A stretch of 64,000 bases of DNA from Hevea brasiliensis. Taxonomy: Eukaryota > Streptophyta > Magnoliopsida > Malpighiales > Euphorbiaceae. Positions 24,801 through 41,960 of the stretch are shown here, piece after piece. Both the position numbers and the translations under genes were made by a program. The notes below the pieces were generated by a model. The model ran no database searches. It saw nothing but the letters and a program-made list of their open reading frames with translations, and had not been told where the DNA came from. The DNA lies in assembly GCF_030052815.1 (NCBI RefSeq), contig NC_079510.1:43986725-44050724 (forward strand). The letters are read 5' to 3'. Each line of letters starts with the position of its first letter. The first letter of the stretch is position 1.

Positions 24801-25259
24801 TATAGTTACTACGGTATGTCCCACATACCAGATTTCCCGATCCTCTTATCTTTCTTGAACTCACTAATACTATACACTTACTCTGACTGGGCTATCCACT
24901 AATGACTGTTAGTAGTGGTAACCTCACTCCAATTTAGGGCAGCTATGCTGTCATAACTCACCTTTAAATACTAGTACCTTGCATTAGATAGGCACATCAT
25001 TAGCACAACATTTTTTGGAGTATGTATTCCCATGGCAGACCTCAACACGTCTGCTAACTCTACTTCACATCTCTATATACTTCACAAAAATCAAGACACT
25101 AACTGAACCACTCTTATATTACCTGAGAAATCATGCAGAATCTAAAAATAAAAAATTACACAAGAAGACGAAATAGGAACCTATACTCTGCATGTGACCT
25201 CCTAATAAGACCCCTTTTTAAATCCCTAGACATGCACTTCCCATGAATCTAGAGCTTAA
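21831..25259 (-). other. Degenerate gag-protease region of the first Ty3/gypsy element
   Basis: No long frame survives. Blocks align by eye with the interior of the second element (for example 22080-22260 with 43020-43190), which shows common descent. A decayed zinc-knuckle-like stretch, with the GHF portion visible but a Cys replaced and a TAG inside, lies at about 23000-23045 on the minus strand. Short open frames here are chance remnants. Confidence 0.6.
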
Positions 25260-25271
25260 GCTTTGATACCA
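25260..25271 (-). promoter_or_regulatory. Primer-binding site, initiator-Met tRNA type
   Basis: The minus strand reads TGGTATCAAAGC four bases inside the 5' LTR. This is one mismatch from TGGTATCAGAGC, the complement of the plant initiator tRNA-Met 3' end. It also fixes the element's orientation as minus. Confidence 0.85.
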
Positions 25272-25275
25272 TTAT

Positions 25276-26714
25276 TGTCACGACCTAAATTATGGGCTGA
25301 ACCGACACTAGGACTTGGGTCAGCATAAGGTCCCCAAAGTCCGTAGTAAGCCTAACTATTCATTGGCCCAACCTTGAAGCCCATATACAAGCCCATTTTC
25401 AAGAATTCAATTGGATAGAGTTTGGCCATAAACTAGACCATCCAACGGGGAGTTTTTAGCTCACCCGACCTGTAATCACAATATACATATAATAGCTCTC
25501 CCTCACAATCATCAACAACTCAATATAAGATCAAATGAGAGTCCAACTCCCTCATCCAACATGATCATCCATCCACTCATTCTACATACATATATTAATA
25601 AGTTTATAATTCCAAAATAATTAATCTTACAATCCCAAGCTAAGTAAAATGGTTCTACACATGCGGAGGTCTAGAATTCAAATTTAACAATACAAAATAA
25701 TAAAATAACAGCTAATAGACCTGCGAGGTAGGAAGCAGGTTAGACACAAGAAATAAGCTCTCCTGTGACCTGAAAAAAAATAAATGAATAGGAAGAAGCG
25801 TTCGACTCATAGAGTAAGATATTAATTTTACATAAAATTTCTATAACTACCTAAATCTAGTGCATCCTTAAGAATGAATGCAACACCTTCACACAGTTCA
25901 AACAGGATAAGTTATAATCACATCAAAAGTAATCTGGAGTACTCACACACCCGTGTGTCACATCTATACTCACACATATATATACGGGAGCTGATTCCCT
26001 ATACAGCTCTCTTAGTTCCAACCTCTGCCAGGAAGATCAACTCAAAGTTGGACTTTCTCTTAATATCTAAATGCGGGGGCCAGCAACATCAACTCAAAGC
26101 CGTGCCTACCCTGACTTATCCATAATAAGGATCAGGTCCCAGAAATTTAAGCTCCAGCCGCGTCTTCCCGTCCTATCCATATCCATATTCATACCACATA
26201 CACACCCACTCACGCACACAGCTCAAGATCACCATAAAATAATAATCTCAGCAATATCGTAAAGAATAAATGCAATATAAAGCGTGCCTAATGTTTACTA
26301 CATACATATATGTATAAGTAATGCATGAGCACGCTTTGAATATAATAATACTGAAATTATAAATAAAATCAATATCTACTCACAGTACTTCACAAGTCAT
26401 TGCGGCGGCTGGGCAGAGGAGGAAGGCTGACCCAGCTTACCTAAAAATTATATTATAAATTTATCAATATTTACTTAAAGCAAAACTTTAAAGAATCAAT
26501 TGACATTCTAATTCTTGTCGAAAATCCAGTAGAGTTCCCTCTATACCTAGGACCTAACCAACATGCAAAATGACCTAAATAATACTTTTAAATCACATCT
26601 TCCTTCCATATCCACATCTCATCAACATCATATGGCCTCTTCTGGGCCCGCCAAACCAGTAAAAAATTATATAACTATACATAAAATAATTATTTAAAAA
26701 TTCGAAGTGTTACG
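25276..26714 (-). repeat. 5' LTR of the first Ty3/gypsy element
   Basis: This 1439-bp partner of 12295-13727 begins TGTCACGACC and ends TGTTACG in window orientation. The final base is G where the other copy has A. The GTAAA duplication follows immediately. It shares short conserved blocks with the LTRs of the second element. Confidence 0.93.
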
Positions 26715-26719
26715 GTAAA

Positions 26720-27840
26720 GATATATCCATCATCTTATAAATTTAATGTATAACATTAATGAAGCATACTAAAAAATTGTGAAAATTGAAAAAATATCTA
26801 TGATAAAAATATAGGCATACTATATAAAATATACGAGCATTAAAGAAATAATAATATTAATTATATCTTTAATAAACTAAAAAAATAACATAATAAATTT
26901 AATTATTAAAACTTTGAATTATTAAAAAATAATATTAATAATTTTAATTCTATTGATTAAGTTGAGTTCAAACATGAAAAAAAAAAAATCAATTGAGTTC
27001 AGGTTGAGTTAAGTTTCAATTTTTTTTAATTGAATCAATTAAGTTAAAAAAAATAATGTAGTGTATCGAATTGGGTCGAACAATTATGTACACCTTGCAA
27101 ATATATAAAAAAGTGGTAAGAATTAGCATGTTATGATTCTCACATTTATTTTACCTTTTGCTATTTTGAAAGAAGTAGTTCATTTATAGTATAGGTGGGG
27201 GGTGGGGTGGATTCAGGATACAGAATTAATAGGCTAGGGTGGCCCAATATCTAATAATTGGTGGACGTATACATTCTAATGTCGCAGCAATGTATGGACA
27301 AGGAGTTTATGAGGCTCCAGGGAAGGAAGTGCCTCCCTCTTCGGCAACCTTTTCAAGAGAGAAAGAGAGAGACAACTGAAAGCCACAAGACAAGAAAGAA
27401 AATGTCGTTGAATAATTGAACTAGCTTAGGAAGTGGGTTGTTTTATGGTAGAGCTAGATGGTGATTGATTGAGGCGCAGGAAGAGGGGAGCAAGTATTAT
27501 ATTGATCCCTTTATGATACGTATAAGAACACTAAGATTTTTTTTTTAATCTGATTCATTATTTATTTGATAAATTGGGTATAAGTAAAAATTTTTTGAAC
27601 ACTTTATTCATATCTATCATGGTAGTCACACTATTTTATCGTTTTTTATACCTATAGTTCTTTTATTAATAAAAATAATTTTATTAAATATAAGAATCAG
27701 AAAAAACTTAACAAGAACGCTTTTTCTTTTTTTTTTCGCTGATGAGACCTCTCTATGTACATCCAATTCTATTCTGAAATGTGATATGTTAACTGATCTT
27801 TCTGCCTCTCGTTTCCCAATATATTTCCCAGAATTCCACG
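26720..27840. other. Intergenic DNA upstream of the WOX1-like gene
   Basis: AT-rich to about 27100, then more mixed. The 27180-27500 segment has G-rich and GA-rich patches (GGTGGGGGGTGGGG near 27197) that could be part of the upstream control region. No open frame or RNA gene is supported. No clear TATA box was found within 300 bp of the CT-rich leader at 27860-28010. Confidence 0.5.
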
Positions 27841-28117
27841 CTTCTTGTGGCCCTCTGCAATTTGCTCTCTCTCTCTCTCCATAGTGTGGTCAATACATAC
27901 TGTTTTCTCTCCTTTGATCCCTCTCTCTTATCTTGTGGCCAAAACCAAAATGGTTTTTCAGTCCCACCATTTCTCTCTCTCTCTTTCTCTCTTTTCTAGT
28001 TGTTTGTTCTCAACTCTAGTATATGTATAGATAGATAGAACTTGATCATTTCGCAACCAAAGAAAAGGAGAAACCCAGAGAGAGAAGTAGCAACGGCTGC
28101 TGTGTATATTGTGGATC

Positions 28118-29789
28118 ATGATGAATAGAGGCGACAAAAATGTGCTTAACATGAATGATTCAGTCTATTTTGCAGAATTCTTACCTACAATTAGCCCAAA
28201 GCCTAAAAGCAGGAGCACTAGTCATATCACGACAACTCTTCCTTATTCCAGTTGCACTCATAGCACCACTAGTACTCGTCTAGGACTCGATGGTCACCTT
28301 CTGGGTACGCCATTTTTCTCCTTATATGTTACCAACCTCCTCATCTTCAAGTTCATTAATTAGCTCTAAAGTACATGTGTATATATATATATAGCTATTT
28401 ATATGATATGCATGTATATGAAGGCTCAGGCAATAATATTAATGCATCGGAGCAAAATAGGAGAGAAATATTCATGAACGAACAGCCATTAATGGGGATG
28501 AGTTCGCGGTGGAACCCAACGCCGGAGCAGCTACTAGCACTGGAAGAAATGTACAGACGTGGAACGCGAACGCCAACAGCGGAACAAATCCAACAAATAG
28601 CTGCACAGCTTCGTAGGTTTGGGAAGATCGAAGGCAAGAATGTGTTCTACTGGTTTCAAAACCACAAAGCAAGAGAACGACAAAAACGCCGTCGTGAAGT
28701 AGAGACTAGTTGTAAAGTACGAAAGCATGATACTGCTGGAAACCTGGATATGAAGGAATCAGCTGGCGGTATAATATTATACCACCCGATATTTTCTTCT
28801 TCTTCCTCTGCAGTACTATTAATTTTTAACATCATTAGCCAGGGTTTTATAAGTGCATTTTTCCTCCTGATCTTAATTTAAAATGATGGGAAATTAAGTT
28901 TTGTAGTTTCCTTTTTCTTGTTTGACTTTTAGAGATGTGATTTTGCCTTAGGGTTGAGAAGGACAGTTTATGAAGTTGAACAGAAAAAGACTCTGGTACC
29001 ACCTTCAAGCTGCAGTGAGCATTTGGAGGTCTGTGTGTTCATCCTGATTAATTTTGTTCTTGTTCATGAGGCATCACTTTTTTACTTACTTTAATGAAAC
29101 AAAGATTAAGAGCCAATTATATGTTATGTGACAACTTATCAAAAGGTTAAAAAGAACCTTTATGTGATTTTTTTTTATGTTATTGGAAAAAAGAAAGGCT
29201 CAAAATTAAGCTGCCTTTTCTTGCTCACTGTTGGGACTGTTATGAAAGAGCTCAGATATTCTTGGGCTAGTTGGGAATTCAACTATTAGCTTTTCTTTCT
29301 TTCTTTTTAATTATTATTTATTATTATATGTTTATTTTTCAGGAACCTGTTTCAATGCTTAGAGCAGTAACAACAGAAAGCACAACAACATGTGGATGGT
29401 CACAATTTGAGAGGGAATTACACCAACATAAAAGTTGCAGTGTAGAGAAGAACACAACGTGGCAAACTGTGGAGTATCCTTCTTCTTATCCTAGCCAGCT
29501 CATAAACAACATGACCACAAGAAGTTCAAGTTCAAGATTCTTAAATTCTCAAAAGCAGAATTCATGGTTTAAACCCAGCAGGAGATCAGAGAATGAAACC
29601 AATCTTGATGATAATGATGAGGATGATAAAATTGAAGAGGTTGAAACCCTTGAGCTATTTCCACTTTGCAGCAGTGAGGATTGTAACGGTGTTAATGGTA
29701 GCAAGAATGACACAAAAGTACCCATCACAGCCATAAATACAAAATTGAGTCCAAACCAATTCTTTGAGTTTCTTCCACTGAAGAATTGA
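28118..29789 (+). CDS. WOX1: WUSCHEL-related homeobox transcription factor, WOX1-like, 351 aa, four exons
   Basis: Exons are 28118-28304, 28424-28768, 28952-29028 and 29343-29789, all GT-AG and in phase. The homeodomain spans about residues 89-153 ([20 protein letters not shown] at its start, [15 protein letters not shown] in helix 3). It is the enlarged WUS-type homeodomain. A WUS box TLELFPL lies at residues 305-311, followed by the C-terminal FFEFLPLKN shared by WOX1 and WOX6 proteins. The conserved [11 protein letters not shown] block after the homeodomain favours WOX1 (STENOFOLIA/MAEWEST/LAM1 group). In other eudicots that group promotes blade outgrowth and vascular patterning, largely by repression in the nucleus. 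An acidic stretch (residues about 290-303) precedes the WUS box. The first exon is chosen from ATG 28118; the adjacent ATG at 28121 is equally possible. No lesion is seen. Confidence 0.9.
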
Positions 29790-30092
29790 AGGAAACAGCA
29801 GCTAACCCATGTGTGGTTACGATGAAGCTCTTAATTGTATTGCCTTGAAAGTAAGGTGGGTAATATGTTTCAGTTTGTTTTTTAGTTGGAAATTGGCACT
29901 GTTCTTTCTGTTCCAATCGCTCATTTGTGCAACTGTAGGATAAGGATATGAAATGGTAATGTGGGGATACCTTGCCCTAAAATGCATTTGGACCATGTTG
30001 GTTAAGCCAAGGTACTCCTCCATTATTTTCTACAAAGAAAATGGTATGGTAATTTTTTGGCAGGGTTGTCTATTTTGTAGACCTTGTTTGGA

Positions 30093-30149
<57 letters not shown>

Positions 30150-30380
30150 TTTTGGTTTGGGTGATGGATGTGAAAGAGTTGATGTTGAAGTGACCCAGAA
30201 TTGGACTGACTATATATGGGGGGTTCTTGAGTTATATGTCTAGAATAATATAGTATTCTCATGTATGTTCAATGATCAACACATTCCAATCCAGTCCAGT
30301 CCAAGAGAACAAAAAAATGTTGTTTTTCTTGGAAAAGAAAACAAGACCATAAAAATAAAAAAAAAAAATAAATAAAAAAA
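29790..30380 (+). other. Probable 3' UTR and flank of the WOX1-like gene
   Basis: Mixed-composition DNA follows the stop codon. It holds a perfect (GA)n tract at about 30097-30146 and an A-rich stretch with several AATAAA-like words at about 30340-30385, a plausible polyadenylation zone. No further reading frame is supported. Confidence 0.45.
30097..30146. repeat. (GA)n microsatellite
   Basis: An uninterrupted run of about 25 GA units lies downstream of the WOX1-like coding region. Such tracts are length-variable between individuals. Confidence 0.95.
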
Positions 30381-32545
30381 CAAATCAAAGCTTCTAGTAA
30401 GCTTTAACAATTAATTCACTAGCTTGCATGGCTTAACATTCATATATAATGGCAAGCAAAGGATTACTTAATTAATTAGCTAGGAAACATATATTTAATC
30501 TTCAGATTCGATTATTAACGTAAGATCAATTCTTCCATGCCATTACATTTTTCTCATACAGGACATTTAGAATATATGCATAAGTGAGACGTTGAAGAGA
30601 TTGTATATGGTTTCTTTACAAGTTCTATATATGTCAGAAAATATGGAAACTACATTCTACATGTATATGATTTTACAATTACTAGCTAACCGCCGTATGT
30701 ATAGCATAAAGCTTACAAGTTTCTTCCCTGGCAGTGGCAGCTCATAAATTACATCCAACTACAGATCATCAGCAACAAATACTTGTGACCAGCAACAGCA
30801 ATTATTAGAAAACCTGCAGGGGAGACCTTTCTTTTCTTTTTGGCTTGGCGTAGATGGAGCTCTTTGGCCATTCAGAAGATCATGAAAAATATTGGACTGA
30901 CCATACATAATACACAAACTGTCAGCCATAATACAGAACTGGATATGACCCATGAATCCTCTTTAGGCGACTTTATAACTAACAAAATCAGTACCCAAGT
31001 CCATTCCCTAAAGAAAAAGGCAAATAATAACATGATCATAAAGAAAAGCCAACATTTTTCTTGAAACAAACGCATGGTACTGAACTCAAATGCACTCAAG
31101 GGTCCCCCCATCTCCTCTATGGTTTTCTTTTTCGTATGTGTATTATTATGATAATATATGTGTGTGTGTGTGTCGGGGAGATAGGGGGAGGGGGGGCTGC
31201 CCATAAGTTGTCACTGAAACATTTTCAGGGCTATCATCACTGAATGTCCGGAGCATAGGTGAAAAAGCAAGCAAAAGTAAAATAAAGAGAAAGGAACAGT
31301 AGTAATATAGTATTAGTATCGCAATGGGGAGAAAGTACTGTAGAAGAGAAGAAAAGGAGAGAGAGATAGAGAAACGCATATTGCCGAGGAAGAGAGCGTG
31401 ATCCAGTGAAAATCTAAGTGGTGGTCTGCACTGCTAAGGCAGCATTTAATTGCCTTTGGCCAAAAATAGGGGAGGCTGTTGCTGCTGCCTCTGCCTGCCT
31501 TCCCTGCCTTTTGACTCGAATCAGGTAGCCCTCCTCGTGTCTCTGTTGAACTTACTGTCTCCTTTCCTGTCCCAATAAGACAACTAAGATCCCACAGTTG
31601 GGAACTACAATGACTCTAACTCCCAGTTTGGTTCATCATCCACTTTTGTACCACATCACACGGTAGCCCATCCCCTTTCTGAAGAATCACCATAAACTAT
31701 AGGGTATTTTCTTTTTCTTAATTATGTTTCTGCTTCTTCCCTAGCCCAATGGTTTTCAAATTCTATCATTAAAATCTCATATTTCAGACTACTTGCTTTT
31801 GTATAGTACAAGTCTCGATGAACCCCTAGGAGTACACATATCCCCAAGGCCAAACCACTACCACTGCCACCTCCTCAAGAAATTTTACTAGTTAAGCTAT
31901 ACCTTTGCCTTTGATTCAGTTTTGGTTTGACTATCGAGAAGTTAATTACTGACAATGAAGTTGGGAAACTCAGATTGATCCTGGTCTTCCAGAAACTCAT
32001 TCCTTTTGCATTTCTAATGGAAATATTTTATTGAATGATTTTTTTTTTGTTCTATTATTGTCTACCTAGAAATCCATAATACAATTGAAAATTAGGATAT
32101 CCTGACAAAAGTAGAAGAAATTGCAGGAAAAAGTTTGCAAATTTTATGTCTCTACAAAAGACAGTTGAAAAGGCTGTTTCCACAAAATGATACTACATAT
32201 TAGAGCACTGATAGACAAAAAGATACGTGCTTTCACAATAGCTATTGAGTGACAATTATTGCAATTATAATATAGAGGAAATTAGACGAGAAAATTTTAA
32301 TTAGTAGAGTTTCGTTTATGCAGATGACGTGCCTTAATCATGGTTAAAGAAATTTTCAACAGTTACTGATCACAGCAACGACGGAACTATGAACCACTAA
32401 AACACTACACAGTGCTAATACAACCCTTTATTATCATCTCTAGCCTACATGAAAATGAAGAAACTAATATACCCAATTTCAGAACGTTGCTATTAAGAAA
32501 CACAGTCCATTTTGTAACTGACTATTTTGGATCCATCAGACTAGA
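30381..32545. other. Intergenic DNA with a possible minus-strand transcript leader near 31.1-31.5 kb
   Basis: Most of this stretch shows nothing. At about 31150-31480 the minus strand has a promoter/leader look: CCCTATTTTTGGCC, then a pyrimidine-rich tract (TTTCTCTATCTCTCTCTCC), then a short frame with ATG at about 31260. The frame is short, has no recognisable domain and does not continue. It could be a non-coding transcript or the leader of an uncharacterised gene. A (GT)n patch with G-runs lies at about 31158-31196. Confidence 0.3.
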
Positions 32546-37044
<4,499 letters not shown>

Positions 37045-39590
37045 GGCGTTGGCTCTTTTCCGTATGTGTCTTCCGGTGAGGGTTATGTTAATGATTTAAG
37101 CGGCGATGAATAAAAAAAAATCTCTTTTTATATTATTTTGTTATATTATATCCAGAATATATTGGGGAAATATTGGGATAATATTTATTGTTTATATTAT
37201 TTATAAAAATATCAAAAAAAATTTAGTGACAATTAATAGGTCGTCGCTACTGTCTGCTTGTACAACCATAGATATATCATTTTTTTTTTTTATTTCCTTG
37301 AGAAGGTTGAAATCTCCTGAACTCATATTGAAAAAATTAAACTTTTAATCTCAAAAAATGTGATTTAAGAAAATTTTTATTTTTAAAATTTAGTATCCTC
37401 AAAAAGGATGAGTTGTTCGTAATGATTAAAATGCAACGTCCTATGAGATGAAATTCTAAATTTTTTATTTTATTTTTTATTATTATAATTTTTTTATAAA
37501 TTATATAATTATATTTTTTTAAAGTTTTTAAACTGTTCGCTTGCATGACCATAAATATATTATTTTTCTTCTATTTTTTCAAGATTAACAACTCTCTAAT
37601 ATTTATCAATAGCATCGGTATATGGAATTCTTTATCCCGCACTAAGAATTTTGCCAATTTATAAAATGACATTAAAAATTTTGAGAAGAGAAAGAGAAAA
37701 GAAAAATAAATAATTAATTACTCATTTAGCAACAGTAAAACTGCCACTAATTCATAATAATTTATCAATATAATCTTATCTGTCGCTAATAAATATGCCA
37801 TAAAAACGACATCCATAACTATTTAACAATATTTATTAGTCACTTATAAGTATCAAATAATGATTCTATCGCTACTTTAATGATTTAAACAATATAACAT
37901 CTATCACTTATAGGTCACTAATAATATTTCACAACACTTAATTAATCGCTAAATACTTTGTAAAATTAAAAAAAATTATTATTAAAAATAATTTGTTAAA
38001 AATTTCACAAATCATGATAAATTTGTACGATAAAAACGAAGTTTATTCTAAAATTTTATTATTTAAATTAATTTTAAAATATATAAATTTAAAATTTTTA
38101 ACCTCTACTTATATAAATACTATTTAATTTAATATTTAATAATAATTCAAAATAAAATTTTAAAAAATAAATAAAATCAAAAATTTATGCTTTTTTAAAT
38201 CATTACTTCCATATTTAAAAAAAAATATATCAAATTTAAAAAAAAATAACTAAAATATAAGAAAAATTTTTTCAATTTTATAATTAAAAAATAACTAAAA
38301 AATAATTCACTTTTTTGGAAGCTTATATGTTTTAAAAATTCATGAATATTTTATTGAAATTTAAAGTAGTTTTTATTTTATTTTGTGTGGCATTTTTTCT
38401 TCAGGGTCTATTTATTATTTAATTGTTAAAATTTGTTATAATATATGAAAATATAAATGGTAGGAGCATATATTAATAAATAAAATAATATATGATATTA
38501 TTTATTAGTCATAAAATTAATAAATTAATTGTAGAATTTCTAATTTAATTTTTTATTAAATATATTGTTTCTTTGATAAGGTTAAAAATTTTAATTTCGT
38601 ATATATTTCTATGTAATTAAGGATGATATAATTTATTTTTATGAAAAAATGAAATTGTTTATTTTTAATTAATTATTAAAAATTAATTAATTAATTAAAT
38701 TGTATAACTTTAATTAATATACTGATTTTATAATTTTAAATAAACTTGCTTAATTCAAAAATTACATAAAATATAAAAATTCACAAAAGTTATGTTAACT
38801 TATAGTATTTAAAAATTGTATTTCTTTTTCAAGGCCTTAACATTTTACTGTGTTTATATTTATATATCAAATTCTCCTTTAGTCCATATCATATTTATAT
38901 AGTTGAAATTACCCTATCATTAGTAACATAAAAAAAAAATCATATTGAAGTTATGCAATAATGCAGAGGAAAAAAAATATGACAATTTCAATCTTACTCG
39001 AAGTATATATATGGTAGAACTAAAGAAATCATATAAAAATAATGGAACCAAAGAATATGATTTTAAAAAAATACAATAGGACTAACAAATTAAACATGTA
39101 AAAAATAAAAAATAAAAATTAATTTTAAATATGAGTAAATACTATTATGATAATTTAGTATAATGATATTAAAAAAAATTAAATTTAATTGGTTATTAAA
39201 AATTATGATATTATATACAAATATGCACAATAAACGTAAATAATGTGTAACACACATTTAAAAAATGGTGTTATTTAACTTAATAGGAAAAATAATTTTT
39301 TAAATTTAATTTTATTATTATATTCTTATATTTATATAAAAATTAAAATTTTGAAATCATAATTTTATTTTTTATAAAATTTTATTTTTTTCTTTTCACT
39401 TAAAATTTACAAAAGGAAAAAACTTTTTAGAGATTTATATAAAAAGAATCAATTTCTATTATCTTTTACTCTTATTCTTTTTTTTATTAAATTAAAAAAT
39501 ATATATTTTTTATTTACTTTTAAAATTTTTAAAGGAAACATATAATTTAGTGCACATGTATTCTAATTTTTAAATTAAAATTTTTTAAAA
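37045..39590. other. AT-rich intergenic DNA
   Basis: I see no gene. Two related blocks containing (T/C)GCTTG(T/C)A(C/T)(A/G)ACCATA(G/A)ATATAT occur at about 37252-37290 and 37536-37570, which indicates a diverged local duplication. The remainder is AT-rich, with ATTAATTA-type runs at about 38660-38700. Confidence 0.6.
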
Positions 39591-39595
39591 ATAAA

Positions 39596-41295
39596 TGTCA
39601 CGACCAAACCTATGGGCTGGATTGGCACTAGAACCTGGGTTAGTCTAAAGCCCCTGAGGCCCGTAGTAAGCCTAACTATTCCTCAACCTAACTCTAAGGC
39701 CTATTTGGGCCCAATTTCAAGAATTCAACCGGACAGAGTCCTACCATAAAATAGACCATTCAACGGAAAGTTTTTGACTCGCCCGACCTGTAAACATAAT
39801 ATATAATAAATTGGGGAGCTCAGCTCACCCTCCACAAAATCAAAATACCATAATTCAAATAGGAGCTCAGCTCCTCATCTAATCCCATCATGCATACAGT
39901 TAGTAATTTTACAGGTCCAACATAACTTTTATAATACAGGCCCAAAATAAAAATAAGTGCTTCTAACACATGCGGAGTCTAAAATTTAACTAAATTGTAC
40001 AAAATATATTAAATACTATTAATAGACCTGCGAAGAAGAAGAGCATATTAGCTACAACAAATAATCCTCCTGTAGCCTGGAAAAATAGATGAACAGGAGT
40101 GAGCATTTAACTCAGAGAGTAAAATACCAATTTTAATCATAATCTCTATAACTATCTAAAGCTAATACACCCTGTGGAGTGAAATGCAACATCGTCATAA
40201 TTTTCATATCATAATAGCAAAAAGACAATTTGGAGCACTCACACACTCAACACTGTCAAGCAATACATATATGGAAGCTGATCCCCTATACAACCCTCTT
40301 AATCCAACATCTGCCAGTGAGTGTCTCTCAAGCCAGACTTTCGCTTAATAAACAAAATGCGGGGTTCCAGCGAGTATCTCTCAAGCCGTGTCTACCCTTC
40401 CTGTCCATATCCAATACCATACCACACGCACGTCACGCCCACACACTGCTCCAAATTACCACAAACAACATCCATGGCACTTCAACAATTATGAATGCAA
40501 TATAAAATGTGCCTAGTGTTTAACTACATAGATACATATTTATAAATGATGCATGGGCATGCTTGAACATATAATAATATCGAAATTATAATTAAAATTA
40601 ATATTTTACTCACAAATTTGAACCGAGGTCACTGCGTTGGCTGGGCGGAAGAGGAAGGCTATCCCGGCTCACCTAACAATTTCATTGCAACTATTTAATA
40701 TATTTGACTTAATACAAGTTTAGAAAAGACCAAAGACACCCTAAGTTGTGCTGAAAAATTGACAGAGTCTCCCCTATACCTATGACCTACCCAACCTGCA
40801 AAATGGTTCAAATAACACTTCTAAACTCAACTCATATCTCATCATCATTATATGGCCCCTCCTGGACCCTCCAAACTAAGCAATAATCACAACATCAGAA
40901 AACTCAATTATAAGACTTTAAAACTAATATTTTTCAAAAACTATCCAAACTAACTTTAAAAATTCTATAAACTTGCCCCGCGGTCCTTAACAATATTATA
41001 AGGCTATTGTAATAGGAATCGTAATTTTCTTATCATCCACAAATATTTTATAAATTTTATTCTAACCCAGTATAAGGCAAAAATTGAGTAATGTAGAGTT
41101 CGAATTTACCAATGTCAAATCTGACAACTAGAACGCGTCCAGAACGTCTGAAAACGGTGGGGTAGCCTATAATCTTGATCCGGTTATGAAATGGTTCAAA
41201 CAGTTTATCTGCTCGACCCGAAATTGCAGATCCGGGGCGACGATCGAATTCCCACGAAATGAAAGTACATACGCGAAGTCCACAATACCAGGGTT

Positions 41296-41347
<52 letters not shown>

Positions 41348-41367
41348 TGAAAATTAGAGATGTTACA
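39596..41367 (-). repeat. 3' LTR of the second Ty3/gypsy element
   Basis: This 1772-bp copy runs from TGTCACGACC to TGTTACA. It contains a (TA)n tract at about 41299-41342 near its inner end. Compared with its partner it keeps a block of about 54 bp near the start that the partner lacks. Confidence 0.93.
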
Positions 41368-41381
41368 TTCTTCCCTCCTTA
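41368..41381 (-). promoter_or_regulatory. Polypurine tract of the second Ty3/gypsy element
   Basis: The minus strand reads TAAGGAGGGAAGAA directly before the LTR start TGTAACA. This is the expected plus-strand priming site. Confidence 0.7.
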
Positions 41382-41402
41382 TAGAAAATTCGTCCTCGAA
41401 TT

Positions 41403-41960
41403 TTATACAAGGCAGAACAATGATACATAGTTGCATATCAAACTTATGAGTACTTGCTGCGTATATCCTGCTCTAGCTTCCAAGTGCATTCCTCCATAGA
41501 TTAACTCCTCTACAGGACTAACCATAGGGATTTGCCTTGACCAAAGTTGTCTCATCTGATAGTCTACTATGGCTACTAGTTGCTCTTCAAAGATTAAATT
41601 CTCATTTAACTCCACTGTGTCTAGTTGCAGCACATGAGAAGGATCGGGAACATACTTTCTAAGCATGAAAATGTGGAATACTAGGTGGACATGAGAAAGG
41701 TTTGGTGGCAACTCTAACTGATAGGCAACTACTCCCACTCTGTCCATGATCTTAAAAGGTCCTATATAACGGAGTGCCAATTTGCCTTTTCTTTCCAATT
41801 CTCATAACCCTTTTCATAGGAGAAACCTTCAAGAACACGGTCACCCATTGCAAATTTTTCATCTTTCCTCCTTGGATCTGCATGGATGGTTAAAAATTTT
41901 TATGTCTATCTGCTCCTGTCGTAGTATGCCAGCTACCATCCTCCTTCTGAGTCTAAACCA
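41403..41960 (-). pseudogene. Integrase C terminus with chromodomain-like tail, second Ty3/gypsy element
   Basis: From 41798 down the frame reads KLALRYIGPFKIMDRVGVVA, then LPPNLSHVHLVFH, MLRKYVPDPSHV and V-E-L-N-E-N-L, the conserved GPF/Y module of Ty3/gypsy integrases. It is followed by E-E-Q-L-V-A-I-V-D-Y-Q-M-R-Q-L and an I-P-M-V block, the start of a chromodomain as in Tekay/Del chromoviruses. The expected W-x-x-H-x-x-E-E-A-T-W part has decayed to V-E-E-L-I-Y-G-G-M-H-L-E-A. Upstream (41800-41960) the same protein continues in other frames with stops. Not functional. Confidence 0.85.

Larger units (their letters stand above)
12295..26714 (-). mobile_element. Ty3/gypsy LTR retrotransposon (Tekay/Del-like), complete ends, degenerate, carrying a nested insertion
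   Basis: Two LTRs (12295-13727 and 25276-26714) bound the element, and the same pentamer GTAAA flanks it at 12290-12294 and 26715-26719. Its coding strand is minus, so the right LTR is the 5' LTR. Inside, in element order, are a primer-binding site, degraded gag-protease DNA, reverse transcriptase, RNase H and a badly deleted integrase segment. The reverse transcriptase is split by the element at 15019-21268. Without that insertion the element is about 8.2 kb. Frameshifts and stops are frequent, so it is not autonomous now. The reverse-transcriptase wording and the iMet-type primer site match plant chromoviruses of the Tekay/Del type. The related element at 39596-48137 supports that placement. 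Confidence 0.93.

Noticed and set aside
30023..30262. Frame rich in Ser-Leu repeats
   Set aside because: It is the translation of the (GA)n microsatellite.
31480..31515. TGCCTGCCTTCCCTGCC resembling miR160
   Set aside because: Mature miR160 begins TGCCTGGCTCCCTG. The match breaks inside the seed and no complementary arm is visible nearby.
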